Shown here one piece after another: positions 12,297 through 24,632 of a stretch of 64,000 nucleotides of DNA. The notes beneath the pieces are model-generated. The model had not been told where the DNA came from. It made no database searches and worked only from the letters and a program-made list of their open reading frames with translations. The position numbers were made by a program, and so were the translations under genes. This stretch comes from Sipunculus nudus (taxonomy: Eukaryota; Annelida; Sipuncula; Golfingiida; Sipunculidae): NCBI GenBank assembly GCA_026874595.1, contig CM049312.1, positions 64,390,929 to 64,454,928 of the forward strand. The letters run 5' to 3'. Numbering within the stretch: the stretch's first letter is position 1; every line of letters starts with the position of its first letter.

Positions 12297-15004
12297 TTAT
12301 ATATATATATATATTATTACATATTTCTGTCCAGTCTACTCCATCAAATTTACTCACAAAGTTTACTTTTGCCGATGGTTCTTCACATAAAGGGTTAGGC
12401 AGCATTTTATATACCTGATTTGATTTAAGAAGTTTTAGGTTTGCCAACTTACCGTTACATACAATGTAATCAGAACACCTATATTTGTCAACTAAACCTT
12501 GTGTAACATTATTAGCAGTGAGAAAAAACCATTTAAGTGGAATTGTACATAATAGAGAATTATATAATATGACACAGCTGTTATATTTGTCTTCTGGTAA
12601 TATTTTATTAGGTTGTTTTACACAACCATTTCCATCGACTAAATCTGCTAAATGATTTATACCAAACTTGCCCAGTTGGCTAAAGTTTATGGACTGGTAA
12701 TTTATTTTAATTAGTTTATTTCGCCAAAAAGGTTGTACAAGTACTTCTTCTGGAGTTTCTGGGGAACAGCTTGCAAACTGAGACCATATATGAAACGCAT
12801 TCTTATGGAAAGACAACTTATATGACACTAGATTGTTTAATATCAAAATTAGTCCCCACGTTCAACATATGGACTCCAAATTTCAATAAACAACTAAGTG
12901 GAATGATTTTCCATTTCCAGATTTTATCATCTAATAATTTTTAATCCATATGGTTCGTTGAGTTTAATATTTTAATTCGAAATCTGGTAACCTAATTCCT
13001 CCAATACTATAGTCCAAAATTAATGACTTATATTTCACTTTTGGCCGTTGCCCATTCCAGATAAAGTTGGTAAAGAGTTCTTTGATTTTTTGGATATTTT
13101 TCACCGGAGGATCAATTATATTGCTAACATAATATATTTGTCACATCCCTAATGACTGGACAATTTCTTTTCTTCCATAAATCGTTAATCTCATACATTT
13201 CCACAAGTTCAACGTATTTCTAAGTTTACCTATCACCTTTTCGTAATTTAGTTTTACAGAAAGATCTCTATTATAGGTGTAATATATGCCTAATACTTTA
13301 ATTGCTTTCGTTGTTAAGTAGGTTCATGAGAACTCTCCAATCTTTTCAGATGAATATCTGCTTGAACCGATCCATGCAAGTTCTGATTTAATTGTTTAAT
13401 TCTAATGTAGAATAATTTCGGGAAGTTGGTTTCCTGGAGAATCATTGCGCAAGTGGTCTTTAAATCATGAACAGCAGTCCCTGCAAAACACACATGATAG
13501 AAATATGCGACATTTAGCCCCAACCAGCTCATTACAATTAACTCATTAACAAAATCATATAGAACCGAACATTTTTCTGGGTACTTCTAGTAAATAATTA
13601 ATCCATGCATCACAGGTGTTTCACATTCAGCTGGGCGTCATGGCCCATGGGTCACCTGATTAAACTATTAAAACGTATACATATTTATCTTCATAATATT
13701 TCAAAATGGACTGTTCAGTTTGAGTTATGTCCAACAGGGGGCGCTGAAAAAATACACTCTCAAATAGTCGGTCCTCCTTAATTGTATATCGTGCAATTGT
13801 ATATCCCGTTTTATTGTATAAAATAAGGAACACCAAAACCTTTTCCTTAGTCTTCTTAATTAAATTCTCCGTTATTATGAATATCTGATAAATGTATATA
13901 TCGCGTAATTGTACAGTAAAATCCGTCAATCATACACGACGATCCCGGATAGTCATCGCTCTCACGGACTACTGACCGCCCGGTTCGCTAATTAGTCTTT
14001 GGTATTGCTCGCCCGACAGGTTTTAAGGGTTACGTCTTGGACCACTGACCACTCTTTCATCTTATTAATATTTGATATGACTCGAGCTACCGGCTCAAAT
14101 GATTTCCCTCCTTGATTACATGCTTGACTAAATGTGTGTTTGGTGCGTTAACTCTACACGTGCTCTCCGGACAAACTGTCGCACGGTAGGTTGCATTATA
14201 AAAACTGGATACCCTATCAACGTGGTCTTTCATTTTAGAGCATATTTGTACGGTCAATCGATGAATAAGTTTTACAATTCATAATAAAATGCTTAAGGAA
14301 ACAGTATCGTTATGTTTTTTTAACAGTTTATACGAAGTATTAATCTGAATTTTGCTGGCCTTCTGTGGCCTCTCACCTTATTGGTCTTTGACATATTCAC
14401 GTGATTTTGGATATTTATTTACAAGGATTCTCTATCCTCTTGTATAGGATATTGACTATAAATATACCATTAATTTCAATCTGTACTCTTATTTGAATAA
14501 CAGACTCAGTTTTACAAAGAGAAAGCAAAAGTTAAAATTCATCGCATCCTTACTTTAACAACTAGAGCTACAGTCCAGTGAACTCATTCGTGTCGTCGTG
14601 TGTCGTGTGGTCTCTTGGCGGTAAGGGTATGGAATTACTTTGGCAGGCTTATTATATCAGGTCGCGCTCGGGCTTCATTTTTCCTTCGTCTTGTATTTCC
14701 ACCTGGTTTCCTTTTAATTAAGATTTTCCCTCGGTGTTACAGCGCTTTCTTCTCGTACTTATACCTAATACGATTATGTAATTTTTGTTGCAACCGCTTT
14801 ATGATTTTTTTACCATCGGCATCGGAATATTACACACAATGCCTCAACAAAATGGGAGTTGCAGAAAAAAAGTACAGTATTTAGACACCACTTATGGCCA
14901 TGTTCAACAAAGTTAGTTAATCGTGTAAGTGTTTCATTTGATTTTTTACCAATTCATTTGATCTTAGGTTTAATGGATAGTCTGCTTTGTTTGTTGAAAT
15001 TACA

Positions 15005-15059
<55 letters not shown>

Positions 15060-18000
15060 GAACTGAAAAGAAAGAGATCTTTATGGCAAACCTCTTTCCA
15101 CGCGTGCGGTCAGAGATGCTCATAAACACTTTTTGCCCTCAAGTATCGATCGACGTGTGAAGTATTAATTTTGGATTTTTTATGTTAAATGTCATATGGT
15201 TAATTATTAAACATTTATGCTAGATTTATGCTAGGACAGGGTTCAATTTGGGAGGGTTTTAGAGGCAGTCTCACCTGAAAAGATGTAAGCTTGCATGGGG
15301 ATTCCTTGGAGAGGACTGGTCCTCATACTGAAATAAAGACTTTATAAACTCGTCTATCTTTCCAAAATACGTTCAACATTGAACGTACAACTTGCACACC
15401 TTATTTTTTTAACTGCATGTGATTCACCATACAAATTTGTATGCGTTTCCGAGGATGTGGTCTCATGGATCTTGTGTTACTGTTGGATGAGTCAAATTCC
15501 GTTGGTACAAAGAACTGGTCGTTGGTCATTAACTTTACGAAGGAGCTGGTTGGTATGTCTTTGGTTTTCAAATAAGTTATCATATTTATGGGGAGAGAAG
15601 TTAAAAAATGTCAATGAAAAGTAAAACAATCCCATTATTGCTCAAAATATTATCAACTGTCTTGGTAAATATTTCTAAAGACCTAATACTTTATTAACAT
15701 TGCCCTTTTTTCTAATAAAGAAACTGTCTGAATTTATATCCACCGATGTACGATGACTGATGTTATTTTTTACATATTGTATGCAGTTCAGCTATACATT
15801 CCACAGGTCATAAAAATAAAATGTTCATATAATGCTTAACACAAAATTATATAGATTTTATATATCATATATTATATCATTAGAAAAAAAAGATGAAGCC
15901 GTGATTTCTAAATAAATTTTAAATGTGCGTTATTTGCTTGTTCCTTTTTTACAAACAGGATACATATTTTAAAGTCGTTCTTTTTTTTTTTTTTTTTTTT
16001 TATTACAAAGAAAACATACATACATATATACACAATAAAATACAAAAACAGACAATATAAAACAAGGTGACATGAACATAAACAAACATGAAGAATATCT
16101 TTCATCACCATGCAAATAATTTTTAACATACTTATAATATAATGAAAAATGCATGATATTAAGTATATTGCATAAAAAATGTGTCAGTAGGTATGTAGCA
16201 TATGGCAGACATCAATAAAATAAACTAACTCTGACCACAATGGTCAGTTGGCATGCAAAATTCAAAGTATTATTAATTTTTAATTTAATTTTCTGAACCC
16301 ACAATCATTTTTAGTCTGGTCCAGATGGTTTCATGTTTTAAAAGTTTTCCTTTTGATATTGCCACCTGTTTTTCGACAGAGTAATAATTCTTAATCAGTT
16401 TAACTGCACTGTTAATACACAACGATTCTTCTTTGCATTTTGTAATATATATATAATACTTTACAATCAATATAACTTTATCCAGCAACTGATCTGTACT
16501 TACATTAAGAAGTATCACTGTATGTGAAAGGGTGATTGGAAGATCCAGATTCCTTAACCACTTACATACATCATGCCATAACTGTTTCACAAAACTACAG
16601 TCATGAAAAATGTGTAACAGTGTCTCCTTCTCTTTTTTACAAAAGGAACAGTACTCGTGCTCTTTAATACCAGCTTTTACCAGAAATGGATTTAATGCAA
16701 GAATTCTATGTAATATCTTAAACTGAAAGTATCGAAGTTTTGTTGATATAGTTATTGAATATATGTTTTTAAAAGCCTGGAGTACTCTATCTTTATCACA
16801 ATCCACAATATCTTGATGCCACAATAAAATACTATTTTCTGGGTGTAGATATCTCCTTTCTATGAGTTTTATATATATAGTTTTTACAGGTTTTGTCATT
16901 TGTAGAATGTTATTAATTTTAAATACTGAGGTATAATCGTCTTGGTTGTTTCTTATTTCTTGTTTCCATTTTGCTGGTATTGAGTGAATAATACTATTAT
17001 ATTTTATTATTTTTATATCAATGCCATAAGTCTGTCTCATTTCCCCAGGAGTGTAGAATACATAAGAATTGTTTACTTTCTTTGTTAAATTGTGGATATA
17101 TCTAATACCTGCATTATACCAGATTTTATTAAATACCATTTGCCCACATATTTTAAGGTGGGAGTTAATCCACAAGGATTGATTTAAATAATCATTTGTG
17201 GTGTCTGGGGTATGATAATTAAATTTACACCAGTCATGTAAAATTTCTTTCCAGAAAAAAGAATTCTTTTTAAAGAAATAGAGTTGATCCAGATCTTCAG
17301 CATTTACATTGCATTTAAATATATATTCAGTCAAATTATTAAAACTATAGTCAACAAGCTGTCTCCATCCTTGTTTCAAATCCGAGCTCAACAATCTATT
17401 AACCCAGGCAATTTTAGTTGCCTGTAATTTTGACCATATGTCAACCATGTCTAAACCACCATTATTTTTAGATGCTATCAAAGTTAATCTTTTTACTTTG
17501 TCTATTTTGTTATTCCATATGAAATTAAAAAGCTTACTTTCAACCTCTTTTAAAAAAGACACTGGAGGCTTAGGCAGAACAGACAACTGGTACTGCAGTT
17601 GTGATATCAAGTCAGATTTAATGACTGTGATCTTACCAACTGGTGTTAACTCTCTTTTGGACCAAATATTAATTAATTGCTTAATTTTATCTAATAATGG
17701 CAAAAAATTCATTTCATAAAGATTTTGCAGTGTACTATTTATCTTAATGCCTAAAATTGTAATTGGTTCCTTTGTCCACTTCAGACCAAGTTTTATTATC
17801 TCTTCTTTATTGTATTCATGATTACCTATGGGCATAATTGCTGTTTTTTCTATGTTAATTTTTAAACCACTTACATTTTTAAATCTTTTAAATTGTTCTA
17901 TAGTCTCTTTAACCACTGGCTGTCCACCTCTTATAAATAATGTAGTATCGTCCGCATATTGAGAGATAACATGTTTCACATTTCCAATCTCTATGCCTTT

Positions 18001-21000
18001 AATATTATTATTGTCTCTAATTCTTGCAGCAAGCAGTTCTGCCGAAATAATAAACAGATATGGTGAAAGGGGACAGCCTTGTCTAACTCCTCTGCTTACT
18101 GGGAAAAACCTGGAAGACCATCCATTATTTATGACACATGATGATGTACCTTTATAAAATACTTTAATCCACTTACAGAAAGTATCACCAAAGTTGTAGT
18201 GTTTTAATGATTTCTGAATAAATGACCATTCTAATAAATCGAAAGCCTTTTCAAAATCTATTGTTATTAAATTGGCTTTTATTTTATTTTTAGTACAATA
18301 ATTCATCAAATTATAAGTTCTACTGAAGCTCTCACCAATATATCTGTGTTTAAGAAATCCAGTCTGATCTGTATGGATTAAATTTTGGAGGACTCTCTGT
18401 AATCTACGAGCCATACATTTAGTCAATAATTTATAATCTGTATTTAATAAAGATATTGGTCTCCAATTCTTAAGTAGTGTTGTGTCTTTTGATTTTTTGG
18501 GGATCAATGTAATGATTCCTTGTCTTTGTGTAATATTTAAACTGCCATTAGCAAAAGAAAACTTATAGGCAGCAATCAGGTCTGTTTTAATTTCATCCCA
18601 AAAATGTTTATAAAATTCCGCTGTTAGACCATCAGATCCTGGGGTTTTGCCATTTTTAAAAGATTTTAAACATTCAAGTAGTTCTTCATCTGACAATTCA
18701 CTATCACACAATATTTTATCTTCATCTGACAAGGTAATTTCTGTCTGAGTTAAGAACTCAGCATATTGGTCTTCAGTTGGTGTCAACTCAGCTGAAGAAT
18801 ATAACGTTTTGTAGTAATTTTCTGCCTCTATTAGTACATCTTTAGATTTAGTTACATGTCTATTATTAACGTTTAGCTCTGTTATAGTTTTATTATTATA
18901 TAGTCTTTTCTCCAAATTTAAAAAATATTTAGATGGTTTTTCACCATCTGAAAACCATCTGGACTTACATCTGAACATTGCTGCCTCTGTTTTTTCTTCA
19001 ATTATTTTTTCAATTTCTGATTTTTTATCTTTTATATCTTCCATAATTCTATCATCAGGAGTGTTGGTATATTGTTCTTCTAAAAGTTTCAAACTATCTT
19101 CTAATTGTTGTAACAAAGTCCTTTTTTGTTTATTAATTCTAAAAGAATATGCTATTGTGGCACCTCTTATCTTACACTTAATTGTGTCCCACAATAAAGC
19201 TGGGTCTGCACTTTTATTAAATTCTTTTGTCTCTTTAATGGTTTCTTTAACTAAGTCTACATAATCTTTATTACATAAATATTTAGAATTAAATTTCCAG
19301 AATCCTGGCCCTCTTTTATCAAGTTTTAGTTCAAGTGTAATTTTAACAGTAGAGTGATCAGTTTTAAAGCCTGGTAAAATCTCTGTTTTTCTAACACAAC
19401 CAATGAGACCTCTTGAAATCAACATAAAATCCAATCTGCAAAATAATGCAGTAGGGTTAATTCTCTTCCAGGTATACTGTGATTTTTCTGGATGTTGTTT
19501 TCTCCATATATCCAATAAATCTAAGTTATCTATCCATGAATTTATCAGTGTTTGTGATCTAAAATGTGTAACAGAGGTGCCTCCTTTTTTATCTCTTTCT
19601 GTATTTAGAACTAAATTAAAATCACCAGCTAACAACCTATTATCATTTGGCAGTGACTCAACAATTTCCATAATTTTACTAAAGAAAGCGGGGTCATCTT
19701 GGTTGGGCCCATATAGATTAACTAGAGTGATTCTTATATCTTCAATTGATATATCTAATATTAAGAATCGACCTTCCTCACAGTACTTGATGTCATGAAT
19801 ATCATAACTTATATTATTTTTCAGCATAATACAAACTCCTTTGGAATTACTTGTACCATGGGAGAAGAAAATTTTACCTCCCCATTCAGCTCTCCATCTA
19901 TTCTCTTCATTAAAGGTGCTATGGGTTTCTTGTAGTAATATAATTTTAGCGTTGCATCTATGTAACCATTGAAAAGTTTCCCTTCGTTTTTTATTATCCC
20001 TTAATCCTCTAACATTTAACCATATTATATCTATGAATTGTATATGTACAAAGGAATGCTTCCCTGAAAGTTGTACAATAAAGGTAATGGTGTACTATTG
20101 CACTGAATGTCTGCCTTAAACAAATTGAAAGTCAAGTTACTGGACACATTACTTGAAACAAATATAAACTGACATAACTTACATAAATAAACATTCAACA
20201 TGAAGGCACTATAAATTAAAAGCAGTGCCATAATATACTAACTACTGGTTCAAACAAAGTGACCGAGGAACCTTGCCTTATCTATGATACTGTGTTACAG
20301 CTCAATCGCCTTTAGCACATAACCTGAAAAGAAAGGAACTAAATAGCATATTTAGTTTGTTGCATATGCCTAGATAAAGAAGCGACATCCTTGACAAGAG
20401 CTATTATTAAAATAATATAACAATATTTTCAAAATTATAGTATTTCAGAATTTTTCATGTTAACCTCTCTTCTCCATAGTGACAATAATTGGCAACCTGA
20501 TACATGAAAGGTGAGGCATCATAAAAGTCATTTCAACACCTTGGAACTAATCATTTTCAAAACAATGCAACTCTGATTTCATGTTTTCCAATAAGTTAAT
20601 CTTCTTTAAGACAAAAAAAAAATAAAAAATAAAAAAAAAGAAGTAAAGAAAAAGAAACATCTTTGTATGCAGTAAGTGTATCAGGGCAGGTGACACAAAC
20701 TGCAAGCTGACGGCATACATTGCTTAGATGATTTAACTAACTGTTACAATTAATAGTGAATGCAATTGAAATGCTTGAAAATATTTTAAAACTGGTTTAA
20801 TAGTGTTTACAATAACTGAAAAGACTTTATTGTGTTGAGAGCTACATATGTTTAAATTCACTTTTTTAATATAAAGCAGCAAATATCTGTTACCTTTGTA
20901 TGAAGAGGGGTCTTAACAAGAAATATGTTTAAAAAAAAAAAAAACTATAAGTGGGTGATTATTAGATGCAATAATTTAGTTAGTGAAAATTCACAGCTCA

Positions 21001-24000
21001 CAAGTGCAATAATACTGGTGAGATTACAGAAATCCATGAACTTATCTTGCTTCCATGTATTTGTCACCAAATACTACCTGTTTATGAGATTAAGGTCATG
21101 TCTGCAACAGTGTGTAATTTATAAAATATTATCTGAACAAGTATATATTACAAGATTCTGGTTGAAACTCAACCCAATTTTCCTCAAGGTCTACTATATA
21201 TATGTTTATCGTTAAGAAGTCTTAATCTAGAAATGACAGTGTACCAATATATAAAGAGGCTTCAGCTGTTTGCAAATACCAATATATCAACATACTTTTT
21301 CCCCCAGACTGATGAAACTTGTAACTGTCCCTGTACAGGAATGAAGCAATGTGCCGACATATATTAGTGTATTACATGTGAAAAGTATAAATGTACAATT
21401 ATCAAAACACTAGGCCAGCATATACACTGTAGATGCCTCAATATTACAAATATATTCAGTGCACAAGACTTATCGCATCATAATCCAACTTTCCCTGAGA
21501 CTGTTCCCTGGGCACATAATTGTTAATAACACCTAGTGGCATCATAAAGTATACTGTGAAAAATTTAGAGTATATAAACAATGTACATTATTCATGCATC
21601 ATTACTGCTAAGAACATAACTTATGAAACAAAATCATGTAATTTTACACAAGTAACCTAATCAAATTTTTCGATAAATGATAGTAATAACAACCCTCTGA
21701 AAATACCTTTGTTATTATACAAACGGCATCAAATGGGCCATAGGTTGTGTTGGAAGTTCTCCAGTGAGATTTGTAATAGAGATACAAGATTGTTCAAGCA
21801 AAACAACTAGTTGTCAGCTAGAGAGAAAAGGGTCAGTAGAATCTCATTACATAAAAAAAAATCTTTTATTTCAATTGTACATCACAGCTTATACCCTACT
21901 CTGCCTCATGAAAGCAGAAGGCATCCTGGATATATGCAATACTTGTGTGTAAAAGGAAATACTGTTGTGGATCATTTCATTTTAATAAAAGAAAAAAAAA
22001 AAAAAAAAAACCCAACCAATAACACCATGATAAAAGGTTATTAGAATTCATGGATATCAATTCTTGTGATTGCAGATTAGTGGTGGTACAGTACTGTCAC
22101 CACTATATAAATGAACACTCCATTTAAATTAATTAATAATAATAATAAACCAATAACACTATGACAGCAGGTTATTACCATTCATGGATGTTGATACTAG
22201 TGGTTGCATGTTGGTGGTAATACAATACTGTCACCACTATATAAATAAACAATTCATTTTAATTAATAATAATAATAATTAAAAAAAAAAAAAACAATAT
22301 TATATAACATCATGATAACAGATTATTACCATTCATGGACGTCGATACTCATGAGTGTAGATTGGTGTTGGAACAGTAGTCACTATGTATAACGATTTAG
22401 TGTTATAATAATAATAATTATTATAATAACCATTATCACTGATTAAGGCATAAACACACCATAAGCTATTAGTACAAATTAACCAAGTATAACTTGTTTA
22501 CTGCTGAATTCTGGTGGCACAGTAGAACGTTCCTCTAATTTTGTACTTTTAAATCAATAAGCAATTTTGACATAATAAACAACAGCTAAAGAACACTATG
22601 AAAAGGTAAATTTACCGACCTGATTTATAACCATCTACTAATACGTTGCGGTCCCGGTTCCAGTTGATAAAACAGACTCCGTAAAGTTAAACATTGTTTT
22701 GAGTGATAATTAAAGTATTTTCCTAAAGAAAACCAAGTCTTTGATATCCAGTAAGTCTCTGTTATCCGCACATGGAATTTCATCTGACCAGCGCTCCCTG
22801 GTGACTGAAAACTTAAACCAGGTTGGCTCTGGTTTTCGCGGGAAGCTCGTGGGAATGTCACCTGCAGTTTGACTAGTGACCATCGTATGATAAGAGCCCT
22901 TATTGCCTAAGAAGACCGGCTGGACGAAGTCTCGGCGTCTCGGATTGGGACCTCTTTACCATCGATGATCAGTTTACCCCGCCAGAAGCGGACCTTGCAC
23001 TTGTTTCGATGGGCTGCCTGCATTTGGGGTGCCGCTTTCCTTTTAAGCCGATAATCTTCTTGAGTCAGGTCTTCGACAAAGAAGATCTCGCCTCTGCCCT
23101 TTTGACGGTCCCGCACTCTCTGTGCCCCGAGGATTTCGTTCCGCTTTGGACGACAATAAAACTTGCCAATTATATGACGGTGGCCCCGACTTCTCTGTTT
23201 TCCTGTGCGGTGCGCGTTTTCTATTGTGTCTCTGATCTTTTCAATGGGCATGTCGCCAAATAGTCTTTGTTCACAAATCACCTTGGCCATTATTTCACGA
23301 CAATCCTCGCCTTTTTGTTCCGACACACCGACAAGTCTTAAATTGTACTCACGACTGTATCTTTCCATATTTTCAATTTTTTCGATAATGGAGTATAAAC
23401 GTTCATCTTTCTCCTTGTTGTCTTTCTTTAATCTCTCTATTTCTTCTTTCAGTGCCTTATTTTCAGTTTCAGCTTTTTCTACCCTGGATTCTGCCTCTTT
23501 CACTGTCCTCTGTGTATATTCCAGACTCTCTATTGTCGATTCCACTTTTTTATTCAAATCTGTATACACCGTTTCAATTTTTTTAACATCCGTTTTCAGT
23601 TCATCAATATCCTTTTGCAAAGATAGTTTAAAGTCCTCTAATGCACTTGTAAGAGTCTGTTGCAACTGACCAATCTTGGTATCAATCATCTCCGTAATGG
23701 ACTCTGTGGGCCTTTGTGGGCTTTGTTCTCTAACGTCTCTGGACGTGCTGGCATTTTTGCCCTTTTTCTTGCCCGTATCGAGGAATTTCTCCATGGTATG
23801 CTGCTCGAGATTTCCAGAATCACTTTTACTCATAGCTCTTGTCTGAACACTTAAGGCATCTGCCATTTGTCCTCATAAACTAAACGTTTTGGGCGAGAGC
23901 TCTAACAGGGTGATCCTCTACGCCGCCATGTTGAACCGGAAGTCGTTCTTTACAGGTATGGGGACGAAATACATGTTTACCACTCAAAAATAACATGTTC

Positions 24001-24596
24001 GATAAAGAAAGCCATAATAAAGATCATAATACAACAGAACTCACATTATTTGCTATTACAATAAAACAACAAATGGTAATAGTATGAATGTATCTCCTGT
24101 CCAGATGCTTTGGATATCGGAAAGAACAAAACACGTGTCGGCTTGGCGAAATTCAGTACAGCCAGTTCTGTTGTGTTTCACTTTGACAAGCACGTTGACA
24201 AGGACGACTTGATGAATTCCCTCTCAGGCCTGCAATACGGTGGAGGTACAACCAACACGGCAGCTGGTTTGAGAACTGTCCGTGAGAATCTATATCAAAG
24301 AGGAGACCGCCCCGATTTCCCGAACATTGTTCTTGTTTTCATGGACGGGCAAAGTAATACAGGGAATGGTACAAAAATAGAAGCCGCATTGCTGCAGGAT
24401 AAATGTAAGTTCCAAAATATATGCTGACATACTGAGGCAGATTTCTCTATTTATTATATTGACCAAAATATTACCAACAAAAAATATTACCCCACTGTTC
24501 ATTAGGTTCTAACATATACCGTTTATTACATACGGTAGAAGAAACACATATTACATTAGAAAAGGGAAACGATCGAATGAGAAAGGTGTAATTTTG

Positions 24597-24632
<36 letters not shown>

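Larger units (their letters stand above)
11700..13317 (-). mobile_element. 5'-truncated LINE ORF2 fragment
   Basis: Reading the minus strand from 13317 down gives an end-of-RT signature (KAIKVLGIYY, then GKLRNTLNLW), a region like IKELFTNFIWNGQRPKVKY, and finally a Cys/His knuckle (CSYCFTEPETVNHLFCSC) near 12100-12155. These match the region after the RT in L1/Tx1-type ORF2 and align with the full-length element at 16-24 kb, though clearly a different family. Stop codons and frame changes occur upstream of 12846. A TA tract splits the coding sequence at 12266-12316. The 3' end is near a T-rich run at 11705, equivalent to a poly(A) tail. No target-site duplication is evident. It is inactive. 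Confidence 0.75.
2461..15453 (+). other. Intron 1 (about 13 kb)
   Basis: No host exon is recognisable between the signal exon and the first VWA exon. It contains a near-perfect palindrome with a microsatellite (3967-4170), a degenerate repeat region (6930-7950), three copies of a dispersed repeat (about 7985-11080), a truncated LINE (11700-13317) and several TA tracts, described separately. The remainder is AT-rich with no supportable function. Confidence 0.6.
15984..23939 (-). mobile_element. Full-length L1-like non-LTR retrotransposon
   Basis: An element of about 7.96 kb on the minus strand. Order 5' to 3': a 73-base 5' leader containing CAACATGGCGGCG, ORF1 (23866-22907), a spacer of about 2.8 kb with tandem repeats, ORF2 (open 20094-16285) with endonuclease, reverse transcriptase and Cys/His knuckle, a 3' UTR of about 300 bases, and a tail of about 20 A. 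A perfect 12-bp direct repeat flanks it, and the target (TTCTTT/ACAG) resembles the TTTT/AA preference of L1-type endonucleases. Features fit the L1/Tx1 group. The full length, exact duplication and undamaged catalytic motifs point to a recent insertion. It may be polymorphic. Confidence 0.9.
15553..24104 (+). other. Intron 2 carrying an antisense L1-like element
   Basis: The intron is 8552 nt. Removing the retrotransposon and one target-site copy leaves about 584 nt, so most of its length comes from one insertion, opposite in orientation to the host gene. AT-rich flanks at 15553-15971 and 23952-24104 contain no recognised exon. Confidence 0.8.

Noticed and set aside
13314-13532. 72-codon minus-strand frame upstream of the LINE fragment
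   Set aside because: It starts where LINE similarity ends, has no recognised domain, and has no visible splice partners.
14859-15129. Open frames on both strands around 15.0 kb
   Set aside because: They consist largely of Tyr-Ile repeats read from the TA microsatellite, with no flanking domain.
15959-15971. A 29-nt mini-exon in the pre-insertion intron 2 (acceptor TTACAAACAG, donor TTTACAG|GTATGG), interrupted by the L1-like element
   Set aside because: Splicing exon 2 directly to exon 3 gives the exact VWA spacing (KELV-D-ALDIG). Including the 29 nt would add a stop codon (TAA) and shift the frame. It is best seen as a chance pair of splice-like sites.
22625-22861. A separate small gene on the minus strand at 22.6-22.9 kb
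   Set aside because: It lies inside the L1-like element, in the same frame as and immediately after ORF1, so it is reported as an ORF1 extension.
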